Part shown: in pieces, positions 45,130 through 56,356 of the stretch
Position numbering within the stretch: position 1 is the stretch's first letter
Layout of the letters: each line of letters opens with the position of its first letter
Assembly (NCBI GenBank): GCA_009746045.1
Contig: RPFO01000097.1
Coordinates: 672,146 to 736,145, forward strand
Length of the DNA stretch: 64,000 nucleotides
Source: Mesostigma viride
Taxonomy: Eukaryota; Streptophyta; Mesostigmatophyceae; Mesostigmatales; Mesostigmataceae
Direction of reading: 5' to 3'
Made by a program: the position numbers and the translations under genes
The notes under the pieces: model-generated
Database searches by the model: none
The model's input: the letters and a program-made list of their open reading frames with translations, nothing else
Told to the model about the DNA's origin: nothing

Positions 45130-45545
45130 TTAATGCATGTGCCGAGCTCTACTGCGAGCTCCCTCTTGTCACCCATACCATCCGACACCGCCGCCTCCTC
45201 TTTGCCGGCCATCTTGCCCGCACAGACCAGGTGTTTACCGATGTGGGCCCTGCCGGGCCAACCAGGTAGACACCTCCTCCTATGGCAGGGTCCCCTTGTC
45301 CCATCGCAACCCACTGGCAAACTTGCGCGCGCCGGGCACAGGCGCGGCGCGACCCGGACCTATGTGACACAACTGCTTGAAGATGCAGGGCTTCTGGGAC
45401 TATCCGTACTCCGCGCCCGCATGATTGACAAGGAGAAATGGGCTGCCATCTGCGATCGATAAGCACCTTCCTGAGGGGTATGCTCCTGTTCTCTCCCCAC
45501 GGGCCCCGCGGCCCGTTGCTAGCCAGGGTAGAAGTCCGCAGGTGG
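45130..45545 (+). pseudogene. LINE family A ORF2 C-terminal fragment
   Basis: Near copy of 46540-46945 starting at GCCGAGCTCTACTGCGAGCT, with a shortened segment near 45230 (CAGGTGTTTACCG) and an extra base pair at the ICDR-stop that shifts the frame. Ends in the PRAPRPVAS region. Confidence 0.75.
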
Positions 45546-46080
45546 AGGTCATTAATTAATAAATTAGGAACATAACTCCGTTGATATGTGCTACATTGAC
45601 TCCCAACGGAGTGATGTTCCTAATTAATTAATTAATTAATAACTCCGTTGGGAGTATCTGTAGCACATAGCCCAGAGAAGGGGCATATGGCCTATAATAC
45701 ATTCCAAGCTACTTCCTGCAAGGGTGGGAATGTAAACGACCCTTGCTCTAGGTGCACCAGGGCACCTGCATCCCCATGATCTATCAAGCTATGCCCAGCT
45801 AAGGGGAAGCCTGTCATGGGGGGGAAGATCATCATAGCTATACAAAAGCTACAGCGTGGCATCTCAGCAGAGAGCAGCGCTCTGCATGGGCACAGCTTAA
45901 CTACATAAAGCTAGGCATCATCTGGGGTGTGGCACATCATAGGCACGCATGTACATGGCTAAATAATGCTCGTGAATCAGCTGGTATAGTGCCTGTAGGA
46001 GGCGTACATGTACATGGCCACGGTCTATCTATTCTACACTACTACTGCTGTATTCCCCTAACCTGGGGCGTCTGGAGTCG
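45546..46080 (-). mobile_element. LINE family B 3' UTR with (TTAA)n tail and terminal hairpin
   Basis: The minus-oriented 3' UTR ends at the left in ACTCCCAACGGAGT and a TTAA tail. At 45566-45620 two such ends face each other: GGAACATAACTCCGTTG ... CCAACGGAGTGATGTTCC, an inverted repeat. The same UTR occurs at 47515, 53936 and 55918. Confidence 0.7.
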
Positions 46081-46280
46081 CTGGGGCCGCGGGGGTCGCC
46101 TGCCAGGGCTTGTGGCCGACGTAGATGGCCGCCCCCTTCCAGTACACCGGCTGCCCCGCCTTGGTCTGCCGGAGCTGGAGGTTATTGGTCCTGAGGATAG
46201 CCGCTACACTACCGCCTCGTCTGCCATTAAAGTAGAGGACAGCTCGGATGAGGACTGCATCCCCATCTAGTGCTTAACGG
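46080..46280. mobile_element. Strand-switch chimera of family B ORF1 and family A 3' end
   Basis: 46100-46175 is the minus-strand end of ORF1 (GCCAGGGCTTGTGG, CCAGTACACCGG, TGCCGGAGCTG). It joins directly to plus-strand family A 3' coding sequence (GAGGTTATTGGTCCTGAGGA). This fits twin priming or template switching. Confidence 0.6.
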
Positions 46281-47166
46281 CCGACGACATCAACACCCGC
46301 ATTGGCCAGGCCTGGGCGGCCCTCCGCCGCCTCGACAGGTTCTGGACCTGCCGCTACCTGAGTGAGCGACGCAAGCGCATTCTGTTCAAGGCCCTTGTCC
46401 TCAGCATCCTCCTTTATGGCTGCGAGGCGTGGACCCTGGACCAAGCGCTGAGCCAGCAGCTTGACGGCACCGTCACTCGAATGCTCCGTCATATCCTCGG
46501 CGTCCGCTACCAAGAACGCCGCACCCGGGCCGAGCTCTACTGCGAGCTCCCCCTTGTCACCCATACCATCCGACACCGCCGCCTCCTCTTTGCCGGCCAT
46601 CTTGCCCGCACAGACCAGGTGAATACCGATGTGGGCCCTGCCGGGGGGCTTAAGACGGGCCAACCAGGTAGACACCTCCTCCTATGGCAGGGTCCCCTTG
46701 TCCCATCGCAACCCACTGGCAAACTTGCGCGCGCCGGGCACCGGCGCGGCGCGACCCGGACCTATGTGACACAACTGCTTGAAGATGCAGGGCTTCTGGG
46801 ACTATCCGTACTCCGCGCCCGCATGATTGACAAGGAGAAATGGGCTGCCATCTGCGATAAGCACCTCCCCGAGGGGTATGCTCCTGTTTTCTCCCCACGG
46901 GCCCCGCGGCCCGTTGCTAGCCAGGGTAGAAGTCCGCAGGTGGAGGTTATTGGTCCTGAGGATAGCCGCTACACTACCGCCTCGTCTGCCATTACAGTAG
47001 AGGACAGCTCGGATGAGGATTACATCCCCATCTAGTGCTTAACAGTTGGGGGATGATGCAGACGATATTTGTTTAAACTTTTGTGTAATTATTTTTCTAA
47101 TGAGATTAGCATAGTACTCCGTGGCATGCCTTTGCGCATGACACGCAAGTACTTACTTACTTACTT
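46281..47166 (+). mobile_element. LINE family A, 5'-truncated copy with ORF2 C-terminus and (ACTT)n tail
   Basis: The longest family A 3' piece here. The frame reads LFKALVLSILLYGCEAWTLD, MLRHILGVRYQERRTRAELY, RRLLFAGHLARTDQV and GLLGLSVLRARMIDKEKWAA, and ends at VEDSSDEDYIPI-stop (47035). This is the region after the RT domain of non-LTR retrotransposons. The 3' UTR ends CATGACACGCAAGTACTTACTTACTTACTTA. Confidence 0.8.
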
Positions 47167-47300
47167 AGTACTTAACGGTCGGGGGATGATGCAGTCGATA
47201 TTTGTTTAAACTTTTGTGTAATTATTTTTCTAATGAGATTAGCATAGTACTCCGTGGCATGCCTTTGCGCATGACACGCAAGTACCCACTTACTTACTAA
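47167..47300 (+). repeat. Second tandem copy of the family A 3' UTR
   Basis: GGGGGATGATGCAGTCGATA through CATGACACGCAAGTACCCAC repeats 47045-47160 nearly exactly, again ending in an ACTT tail. Confidence 0.85.
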
Positions 47301-47514
47301 TGCATGTGGCTCTAGCAAGTACAGCTGGAGGCTAGGGCGCAATGCGGGAGTTGTGCATGGGGCACTCACGTGCGTGATCGAGGCAGGCAACCGTATATGA
47401 TCCTCACGATATGCCAATCAGGCCTGAGCTGGTTGTAATCGATTACATACATGCATCCCGGTTTCAACAAAAGAGTGAGATGAGAATGACACAGAAATGG
47501 ATCGAAAAAACAAA

Positions 47515-47965
47515 TTAAATTAAATTGTAACATATCTCCGTTGGGAGTACATGTACAGCACATATCCCTGAGAAGGGGCATATGGCTTTCTGGGCATTCT
47601 GGGCATTCTGGGCTACTTCCTGCAAGGGTAGGGTGTAAACTACATCTGCTCTGGGTGCACAAAGTGCACCTGCACCACTATGTATTCCAGCGCCTAAGGT
47701 GCGGACATAGGGTGGAAGATCATCATGGCTAAACAATGGCTATAGGGCATGGCTTCTCAGCAGAGAGTGGCTCTCTACATAGGGAGAGGTCTGCTTAGCT
47801 AAATTCTTAATGCATCATCCATGGAAAGTCCCATTATAGGCAGGGCTTGGCCAAATTCTTATTGCAGCATCCATTGGGGGGGGCATTATAGGCGCACATG
47901 CGCGTATGCGTGAGTCACGCGCTAGGCTAAGCCTGACTAATCTACACTACTGTTATAAATGGATC
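47515..47965 (-). mobile_element. LINE family B 3' UTR
   Basis: Minus-oriented: AACATATCTCCGTTGGGAGT, AGAAGGGGCATATGGC, CTACTTCCTGCAAGGG, GAAGATCATCATGGCTA and CTAATCTACACTACTG match the UTR at 53950-54370. Confidence 0.75.
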
Positions 47966-48215
47966 GAATAGCTAATTCATTAATCAACATGTGCTCCCGT
48001 TGGGGAGTCACGGAGCACCATAGTGCTTTTAATCTCTGATCGTGTGCACAGCGGGCAGGGGGCACAGACCCCCCGGCCCCTTCCCCCATGCCACAGGCAT
48101 GCCACAGGGTGCACAATCGGACCTGTCGAAACGATTCGGCATTCCCTGTGGGTGCAATATGTAAAGCTTCGACATAGCAAAAGCATAGCGGGTGCAGTAG
48201 GGCTGCCCCATTAAT
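47966..48215 (-). mobile_element. LINE family C 3' end, copy 1
   Basis: GTGCTCCCGTTGGGGAGTCA and CGGAGCAC next to a TTAA-type tail on the left, followed by CACAGGCATGCCACAGGGTG. Same layout as the next unit. Confidence 0.6.
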
Positions 48216-48500
48216 TAATTAATTAAAAACAAGTGCTCCTGTTGGGGAGTCACGGAGCTTTTAATCCCTGAGTGTGCACAACGGGTAGGGAGGCAGAGAC
48301 CCCCCCCTTCCCTCTCACCACAGGCATGCCACAGGGTGCTAAATTGGACCCGTATATAACTAAGCGATCCGGGGCATCCCCTGTGGGTGCAATATGTCCC
48401 GTGTGAGCATTGCATAGCTATGGAGACGTGAGCAAACAAGCAGTGCTAGGCGAGGCACATAGCTAGGCTGGCCGATGTCTGTTGGCTACTGGTTAGGCTA
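48216..48500 (-). mobile_element. LINE family C 3' end, copy 2
   Basis: Starts with TTAATTAATTAATTAA (48213) and GTGCTCCTGTTGGGGAGTCA. It repeats the 47990-48180 sequence with about 10-15% visible differences. The two copies are head to tail. Confidence 0.6.
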
Positions 48501-48619
48501 TGGGCAATTGCATGGCTACGTACGATCTACCCCATGCATCGGCATTGCACTATGGGATGGCGATGTCCATGCAGGCCGGTTGCATCACCCGAGCATGGGT
48601 GTGACTACATGGCTAGTCT

Positions 48620-49130
48620 AGCCCGTAGGAGGCTTCCACAACTGGTTGTTGACAATCAGGTCCCCGCCCCGCCAGAAAACCTTGAGCTTCTTGGGGTCTT
48701 GCTTGTGGCGGACGGGGAATCCGGCCACAGGTCGCGTCGCTGCTGCTGCTGAGCCGGGGTCAGGTCGACGTCGACAGCGCCTGAGGAGAGGCATGCAGCT
48801 TCTTGCGGCACGAGAGGAAAAGCCGCTTATCCTCAATGGAACGGAAGGTATTAGCAGGACTGCATGGTGGGGGTGCGGGCTTGTCCCGTGAGTGGGGAAG
48901 GCGGTGCCCACGCAGTTCTAATTTACAGGCCTACGAGTTGGGTAAGGAGCTTGCTCCTGAGCTCCGCCTCAAGAGACTTGACCGTCTCCCCTGGCTGCTG
49001 CTCGAAGCGATGCAGCACCACCGATCGGCATTGGCGGCGTGCGCGGTCAGTGTCCTCGCGTGCGCCGGCTCAGCGTTGAGCTTCCATCTCCTGCAGATTG
49101 GTGGCGGTGGCATCCGTGATCGAGGTAAGT
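48620..49130 (-). pseudogene. Diverged LINE ORF1 fragment
   Basis: Minus frame contains VFWRGGDLIVNNQLW, aligned with VYWRGAVIHVDHKPW of the family B ORF1 C-terminus, and upstream pieces of the RRM-like region. Frames are broken. Confidence 0.5.
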
Positions 49131-49433
49131 AAGTACTTGCGTGTCATGCGCAAAGGCATGCCACGGAGTACTATGCTAATCTGATTAGAAAAAATAATTA
49201 CACAAAAGTTTAAACAAATGTCGTCTGGTCGAGATGGTCGCTGACCGCAGTAGGTCCGCGTAGGAGTGCTGCGAGAGGCTGCCATCTGCCGGCCGGGTGG
49301 GCTGGGCAGCGATCATGGTGGCCGTCTGCGCTGCAATCTCTGGGACCTGCGCAGCCAGGGCCTCGGTTTGGGCGGTGATGACTTCGAGCTTCGATCTTGA
49401 CGAGCAGGCTGCCCCATGGTCCAGCATGGCCAC
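49127..49433 (-). mobile_element. Family A 3' UTR piece joined to an ORF1 coiled-coil fragment
   Basis: 49127-49220 is the minus-strand 3' UTR of family A (CTTGCGTGTCATGCGCAAAG). 49221-49433 encodes on the minus strand EVITAQTEALAAQVPEIAAQ and SYADLLRS, a coiled-coil ORF1 segment. Confidence 0.55.
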
Positions 49434-49437
49434 TTAA

Positions 49438-51136
49438 CCCCTAAATGGTCTGGCTGCCGATTTTCCGCCTAAAACTGAGTTACAGCCGACACGTCGGCCC
49501 CTTCTCGGGGGACCAAATGCCGCGAAATCTATTGAGAATTAGGAAACGTTTAGCTGAGAAGATCGAAAGTTTATAATTTTCCTCACAGCATGGTACTAGG
49601 GTTTGCATACTTCTGACAAAGTTATAGAGGTGTTCTGGCCGGTCAAAGTACTAGGGGTCAGGGTACTTTTTCACGTACAACGTGCATTCCGGAAAACGAC
49701 GACCTGGCCATGGCGGCTTGCGCCCACGCATGGCATTTACGTTTTCGTTCGAATTTTCTGACCAAACTCAGGAAATTGATTTTACACGTCCTAAAGATGA
49801 TACAGGCCAATTTTTGGTTCGCGGGAATGCCATTTGATAGGTGTCGGCAGCGTTCTTGCTGGAAAAAACTGCGATCAGGCCGGACGATAGAAACGTTGAC
49901 AGCAATAACTTTCCGGCGTATTTTAAAGGATATATTGGTTTCTTTTTACTTGTTATGATACATAGTAGTCGTAAACGTGCAAGGGTGGCCAGAAATCGCC
50001 GAATCCAGCGACCATGCTGCACAACTTTGGTGTGCCGAAATGCGCCATTTTGCGGCCACCGCCTGGGCCAAGGTAACGCCATCCATGCCTGGTAAAGCTG
50101 AGTTATCGTTTTCCTATCGATGTTTGACGTTTATATATACGTTCTAGCTTGTGTAGCACATTCTTTTTGCATTATTCATGCTCTTTCTTGACCCTGGCCT
50201 GGCCCCTTTCTAAAACACCCTTCTTAGATGCTTCCCTCAGTCAGTTGACCTGCCACAGGGTGATGGTGAAAAGTTTTAGAGGCTGTATGGGTTTGAATAC
50301 CTCCATATATGTTTGTTATACATTTGCCACACACATATTGCATGAGTGTGAGGCAGTTGGCTGGTCTCTGTGGCATCATCAAGCATGTAACCGGTGAGTA
50401 GAAGCTTCCCATTGTCAGCATGTGCCACCAGGTGTGCTGGCCATCACCTGGCAAGCTATAGCGGCTTAGGCCTAGTTTATCCTTGCTAGGGCAAGCTGAA
50501 ATAGGCTTAAAATCACTAGTTTGTTGGTGGCTGCCTCCTAGAATGCATGCCTTGCGTAGGGTATCCGTACCACGTTACCTACGTGCATGGACAAGGTGGC
50601 ACGTGCACATAGGTGCCATGTAAGGGCAGTGTGATGATGCAGTTATGTTTCCCCATCATTGTGGAAGGGAAATGTATTGTGTGGCATGGTTGGGGGCCAT
50701 ATTAGTAGGTATTAGTAGGTAGTATGCCCACTCCTAACCCCTTGGTTGCTTTTTACCAACGGTACCCCTATGGGCTGTACTGGGTGTAACTGCTGGTATA
50801 CCCACCCAAATGATGACCCCAATGGCTCAAACTGTTCAGCAACTAATTGTTTATCATCCCTGAAGTGGTAGGTGCCTAGCTCTTACAACATAATTCAAAA
50901 TGCACATTCTACCAAAAATGAAAACGCTCGTCTTGACCCCCCTGACTTTGACGGCAGTTATACATGGCCTACCCTGCATATATGTAAGGTTGTGATATAC
51001 CAACCCGAAGGGCAACTCATGGACATGCTTGGCCCCCAAGGACAGCCATTGGATATGGGTGGGTTGGATGGCATCTGGTTTGCAAAATTGTAAAGTTACA
51101 GCCGATGCATCGGCAGTATTTCTGCCCATTTAGGGG
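49438..51136. mobile_element. piggyBac-like non-autonomous DNA transposon, 1.7 kb
   Basis: The element is flanked by TTAA at 49434-49437 and 51137-51140, with terminal inverted repeats CCCCTAAATGG at both ends. Inside each end is GTTACA followed by a near-palindrome: GCCGACACGTCGGC at 49495 and GCCGATGCATCGGC (perfect) at 51099. TTAA target duplication plus CCC-starting termini are piggyBac hallmarks. No transposase frame with the DDD core was found, so it is non-autonomous or too decayed to recognise. Confidence 0.7.
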
Positions 51137-51140
51137 TTAA

Positions 51141-51440
51141 TTAATCAATTAATTAGTCTCGTGTCCCCGTTGGGGGACCACATATAGCGCTGAATTCCCC
51201 AATAGTGGACGTCTCCCCATGCAAGAAGTCAATATATGAAGTGAGACAACTATGTATACATGTATGTCCACAGCTAGTCTAAGATATGGGCGTCATGTGA
51301 GGCCGGCTCGAGCTAATCTTGCAAGCAAAGTATGCCTACCATGCTTTATATATTTCCTAGGACCCACAGTTCAATGGGGGGTCGTACTCTTTGACAATGT
51401 CCGTCCAACACTGCTTATCCTGCATATCCGACCATATCTG
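51141..51440 (-). mobile_element. LINE 3' end related to family C
   Basis: TTAATCAATTAATTAG then CTCGTGTCCCCGTTGGGGGA, the same layout as the 47966 and 48216 units. Its TTAA tail supplied the right-hand TTAA of the piggyBac-like element. Confidence 0.5.
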
Positions 51441-51488
51441 AGTGAGAGGGTGTGAGCGGATCACGGATGACGCCAACAGCGTCATCCA

Positions 51489-52020
51489 GTGGCCACAGAT
51501 AGGCTTGGAACTCATTCAGAGGCGCCGGTTAGGGAGAATGTATTGGAGGGTGTGTTCAGGAAGACCGCTGTCTGGGTCATGCTCTATAAGGACAAGGGGT
51601 CCGCCGCGGATACCGGCAACTACCGCAGCGTCTGCCTCCAAAGCTGCATCCTGAAAGTCTTCATGCGTCTCCTGGTGAACCGCATGCGTGGCAGCCTCGA
51701 TTCCCACCTAGGTGAGTCCCAGGTGGGTTTCCGTGTTGGTCGCAATTGTGTTATGGTCACCATGACTGCGCGCCGCCTGATCGAGGAAGTGGGCCACCAT
51801 GGCCCCCAGCCTCTTACCATTGCTATTGATCTTCGTGGATTACACCAAGGCATTCGATACGGTCATATGGGACGCCCTATGGGTGGTCCTCCACCTGTTC
51901 CGTGTCCCATCGTACATTGTTGAGATCATCCGCCAGTTCTTGGCCCCACGGGCCCCGCGGCCCATTCGGCTAGAATGCAGGGTAGAAGTCGGCAGGTGGA
52001 GGTTATTGCCCCTGTCAGGA
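51489..52020 (+). pseudogene. LINE reverse transcriptase fragment, internally deleted
   Basis: The frame reads VWVMLYKDKGSAADTGNYRS, ILKVFMRLLVNRMRG and ESQVGFRVGRNCVMV. After a +1 shift it reads FVDYTKAFDTVIWDALW, the RT catalytic motif A of non-LTR elements. At about 51940 the RT is cut and joined directly to the ORF2 C-terminal end (PRAPRPI...VEVGRWRL). The YADD box and thumb are missing. Confidence 0.8.
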
Positions 52021-52215
52021 TAGCCGCTACACTACTACCGCCTCGCCTTCCATTACAGTAGAGGACAGCTCAGATGAGGATCATATCCCCCTCTAGTGGC
52101 TATACGGTTGGGGCATAATGCAGACGATACTAGTATAACTTTCGTGTACTTATTTTCTAATGAGATTAGCATAGTACTCCGTGGCATGCCCATGCGCATG
52201 ACACGCAAGTACTTA
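52021..52215 (+). mobile_element. Family A 3' UTR of the deleted copy
   Basis: ACAGTAGAGGACAGCTCAGA, GCATAATGCAGACGATACTA and CATGACACGCAAGTACTTAC are the family A 3' end, closing the RT-deleted copy. Confidence 0.8.
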
Positions 52216-52279
52216 CTTCCTTTAGGGAGAATATGAAGGCCTTCACACTGGCTATGGTTGCTGCATGTTAGGTTGCTAT

Positions 52280-53900
52280 CAGGTTACTTAGCTCGCACCA
52301 CTGAGCCACGAGCCACAAGGCACGAGGTAGCCATGGCTGATGGCGGAGCTCATAACTTTCACGCGGGCCCCAAATTCGGCTGTGAATATCACAATCGCTT
52401 CGTCTTTCTAAGACGCACACACTGATATAATTTTCCGAAGCTACTAGGCAATATATGACGAGCAAACACTCATCCACGCAAGGCAGCCTGGCGGCTGCGC
52501 TAAGCCCTGAAAATACGTCTGCAGCTCCGGCTGCAGCTTCGCCCTCAGGTCAGTCCGGAAGGCAGCGGTGACACAGTAGTCGCGCACTGGTGGTCGCCCA
52601 GCGCGCCCCCCGGGCTTGCCTCGCCATCTGCATCGCCTCATTCGCCTGAGCCCAAGCGCAGTCGCCCTGCCGAGCCGCACTGGGACGAGATCGCCTTTGA
52701 CAATGTCAACGCATATGGCTACTGGAATCAAAGCCCAGGAGCCTTCATGGAAGACGAGTTTTTTCGGCACGCAGGCGCCTCGCTTGTAGCCCTGTGCTTG
52801 CACCTCATCTCCCACAACCACGGCCGCTGGCCAAGTGGCCAGCCTTTCTGCACCCCCGAAGATCTCCCGAAAGTTCTCCGCATGAATCGCCCCCGGCTCC
52901 AGCGCTTCGCCCTTTGCTCCCTCCTCGGGCGCTCCGAAGCCGAGATCTGGGCTCCCCCACCATCGCCCGCCACCGTCGCGACAGAATCCATCGTCCTCAC
53001 CCTCCTTAAGGAAGCTTTCGAACGGCACGTGACCCCCCTTGCTGCCGATGTGGCGGCCTGAATTATGGGCGCGGCATGCTGGCTGCTGAGCTCCCTCACC
53101 TTTCCACCACCGTCACCTCCACCTCCACCCTCCTCGCCTCCACCTCCACTGCCACCCGCCATGACCTCCACCGCCGCCCTCAAGGCCCAGCTCCTCGACA
53201 TCGACCAGCGCCTCAAGGACACCGCCATCGCCATCGAGCAGTGCATGCAAAACACCGCAGGCATCACCGCCCAGGCCGGGCGGTGAAGGACATTGCCGCC
53301 AAGCCAGCCCCCGCTGGCCCCGGCAGGCGGCCACGCCCCTCCCACCCAGACCTTGGCGGACCTGCTCAAGCACCACACCACCTCCACCACCTAGCTCCAC
53401 CATCGCGGCACAGCTCAAGCAACAAGCCCTCGACCTCCGCGAGGAGGCCGACCGCACCCAGCGCAGCCACAATGTCATCGTCAAGCACTTCGACCAGCCG
53501 GCAGATGAGACCTCGACGACTCTTCTCACGGCAACATTCTTGCCCCCATGCAACTCACTGGTGAGCTGCGGATGTCAGCCGCCCGCCTTCCCCGCGCGCG
53601 AGGTAAGGCTGGCCTGGCCCCCGTGCTCCTTACCTTTAAGTACATGGCGGATAAGCTGTCGTTCCTTAAATGCCGCAAGAAGCTCTCGAGGACTCGCTAC
53701 ACGCTGGACGACGACCTGACCCTGGCCCAGTGCAACAACGACGACGGGAGCTATGGCCGACCTACCTCCAGCTCCGGCAGAGCGCAGGGGGGAAACCGGT
53801 ATACTGGAGGGGGGACGTAATCCACGTTGACCACAAGCCCTGGCAGGTAAGGCCCTGCCACCCCAGTAACCCCAGTCTAGGGAATATAGCAGTAGTGTAG
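52280..53900 (+). mobile_element. ORF1-only LINE derivative, copy 1 (plus strand)
   Basis: A 5' UTR (AGCCATGGCTGATGGCGGAG; GAAGCGATTGTG on the reverse) precedes a start at ATGACGAGCAAACACTCATC (52457), homologous to the 55740 copy. ORF1 is broken by several frameshifts: FERHVTPLAADVAA-stop near 53060 and KYMADKLSFLKCRKKLSRTR near 53640-53700. A truncated 3' UTR follows. Confidence 0.7.
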
Positions 53901-53935
53901 ATTAGTAAGGCTTAGCTTTCCACGTGGCCCAAGCG

Positions 53936-55917
53936 CGTTAATTAATTAATTAGGAACATAACTCCGTTGGGAGTATCTGTAGCACATAGCCCTTGAGAAG
54001 GGGCATATGGCCTATAATACATTCTAAGCTACTTCCTGCAAGGGTGGGAATGTAAACAACACTTGCTCTAGGTGCACTAGGGCACCTGCACCACCCAGAG
54101 TCTCGGGCAACTCCCAGCTATAAGGGGAGGCCGTCATAGGTGGGGAAGATCATCATGGCTATACAAGAGCTAGTAGGGCACGGCTTCTCGACAGAGAGCA
54201 TCTCTCTGCATAGGCATAGCATGGCTGAATTCTTAGTGCAACATCCATGGGGGTCCCGTTATAGGCATGGCGTGGCTAAATTCTGAAGGCATCATCCATG
54301 GGGGCCATTATTATGGGCACACATGCGCGTGGGCCACATGCTAGGCTAAGCCTGACTAATCTACACTACTGGTATATATTCCCTAGTCTGAGGTGGCAGG
54401 AGGTGCCTGCCAGGGCTTGTGGTCAACGTGGATGACCGCCCCCCTCCAGTATACCGGCTTCCCCCCTGCGCTCTGCCGGAGCTGAAGGTAGGTCGGCCAT
54501 AGCTCGCGTCGCCGCTGTTGCTGGGCCAGAGTCAAGTCGTCGTCCAGCGTGAAGCGAGTCTCCGAGAGCTTCTTGCGGCATTTAAGGAACGCCAGCTTGT
54601 CCGCCATGTACTTAAAGGTGAGGAGCACAGGTGCCGGGCCAGCCTTCCCCCGCGCGCAGGGGAGGCGGACAGCCGACATCCGCAGCTCACCAGTGAGTTT
54701 CATGGGGGCAAAAATGTCGCGCTTAAATGCCGTGAGAAGGCTCGTGGAGGTCTCACCTGCCTGCTGGTCGAAGTGCTTGACGATGACATTGTGGCTGCGC
54801 TTGGTGATGTCGGCCTCCTCGCGAAGGTCGAGGGCTTGTTGCTTGAGTTGTGCCGCGATGGTGGAGGTGGTGGAGGTGGTGTGGTGCTTAAGCAAGTCCG
54901 CCCAGGTGGAGGGAGCATCACCGGCCGGGCCAGCAGGTGCCAGCTGGGCGGCGATGTCCTTCACCGCCTGGGCGGTGAGGCCGGCGGTGTCATGCAAGCT
55001 CTCAAGGGCGGTGGCGGTGGCTTGAAGGCGTTGGTCGAGGTCAAGGAGCTGGGCTTTGATGTCGGCAGTGCCGGAGGCGGAAAGGGCAGTGGAGGTGGAG
55101 GCGACGGTGGTGGAAAGGTGAGGAAGCTCAGCAGCCAGCGTGCCGCCCAGTGCTGCTACGTCGGCAGCAAGGGGGGTCACGTGCTGCACTGGAAGGCTTC
55201 CGTAAGGATGGAACGAAGTGTGGGGGCGAAGATGGATGGAGCCCAGATCTCGCCGTCAGAGGGCGTGAGAAGGGAGTTGAGGATGGCGTGCTGGAGGTGG
55301 GCGCGGTTGCACCCGAACAGAGTGCTGATGTTGTACCACCAGCTGCCGTCCGCGCAGATGAGGCGATTGATGTCGTGGAGATGGAGGCACAGGTCGTAAA
55401 GCGAGGCGTAGTCCCCGTGGAAGATGCAACGCAGGGCAGTCGCGGGGGACATGTTGGTCCAGTCGTGATCATCGACCTTGAAAGGTTCAGGCCAAAAGCG
55501 CGGTTCTGAGGGGCGTGAAGTCCCTCCTGTTTTGTCGGCGGAGCGGGTGCGTTTAGGGTCAGGCGATGCAGATGGCGAGGCATTAAGCCCGTGAGGGTTC
55601 GGGGCGACCACCAGTGCGCGACTAGTGTCACCGCTGCCTGCCGGACCTGAGGGCGAAGCTGCAGCCTGAGCTGCAGACGTATTTTCATGGCCGAGCGCAT
55701 CCGCCAAACTGCGTTGCGCCGAGGAGCGTTTGCTCGTCATATATTGCGTAATAGATCCGGAAAATTATATCAGCATGTGCGTCTTAGAAAGACGAAGCGA
55801 TAGTGGTATTCACGGCTGAATTCGGTGATCAAACGTGAAAGTTATGAGCTCCGCCGTCAGCCATGGCTACCTCGTGCATGGCTCGTGGCTCGTGCGCCCA
55901 TAACCAAGCGCATTAAT
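53936..55917 (-). mobile_element. HAL1-like ORF1-only LINE derivative, copy 2, with TSD
   Basis: The structure on the minus strand is 5' UTR (55917-55741), ORF1 (55740-54383), 3' UTR (54382-53955) and a TTAA tail (to 53936). There is no ORF2 between ORF1 and the UTR. GCGCTTGG flanks both ends (reverse of CCAAGCGC at 53928-53935 and 55907-55914), a likely target-site duplication. This is the layout of half-LINEs (HAL1). Confidence 0.7.
54383..55740 (-). pseudogene. L1-like ORF1p, one frameshift
   Basis: Reads MTSKRSSAQRSLADAL at 55740, through a Trp-rich N-terminal part (DGSWWYNISTLFG), then a coiled coil of Ala/Leu heptads (TADIKAQLLDLDQRLQATAT). Next comes an RRM/CTD-like part (VLLTFKYMADKLAFLKCRKK, FTLDDDLTLAQQQRRRELWP, GKPVYWRGAVIHVD), the layout of L1-type ORF1 RNA-binding chaperones. 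Two extra bases near 55183 (AFQ|QHV) break the frame; the 57.3-kb copy lacks them. The C-terminal stop is at about 54383. Confidence 0.75.
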
Positions 55918-56356
55918 TAATTAATTATCAACATCACTCCGTTGGGAGTCAATGTAGCACATATCCCTGAGAAGGGGCATATGGCTTTTAATACATTCTA
56001 GGCTACTTCCTGCAAGAGTGGAATGTAAGCAGCACTTGCTCTAGGTGCCTCAAGGGCACTGGCACCCTCATGATCTTCACACTATGCCCAGCTAAGGGGG
56101 AGTATGTCATGTGGGGGAAGATCATCATGGCTATACAAGAGCTAGGGCATGGCTTCTCGACAGAGAGCATCTCTCTGCATGGCATAGCATGGCTAAATTC
56201 TTAATGCAACATCCATGGGGGTCCCATTATAGACAAAGCATGGCTAAATGTTGAAGGCATCATCCATGGGGGCCATTATGGGCGCACATGCGCGTGGGCC
56301 ACATGCTAGGCTAAGCCTGACTAATCTACACTACTGGTATATATATTCCTAGTCTG

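Noticed and set aside
52444-53028. Minus-strand 194-codon frame
   Set aside because: It is the antisense of the plus-strand LINE ORF1 copy 1, whose homology to copies 2 and 3 sets the direction.
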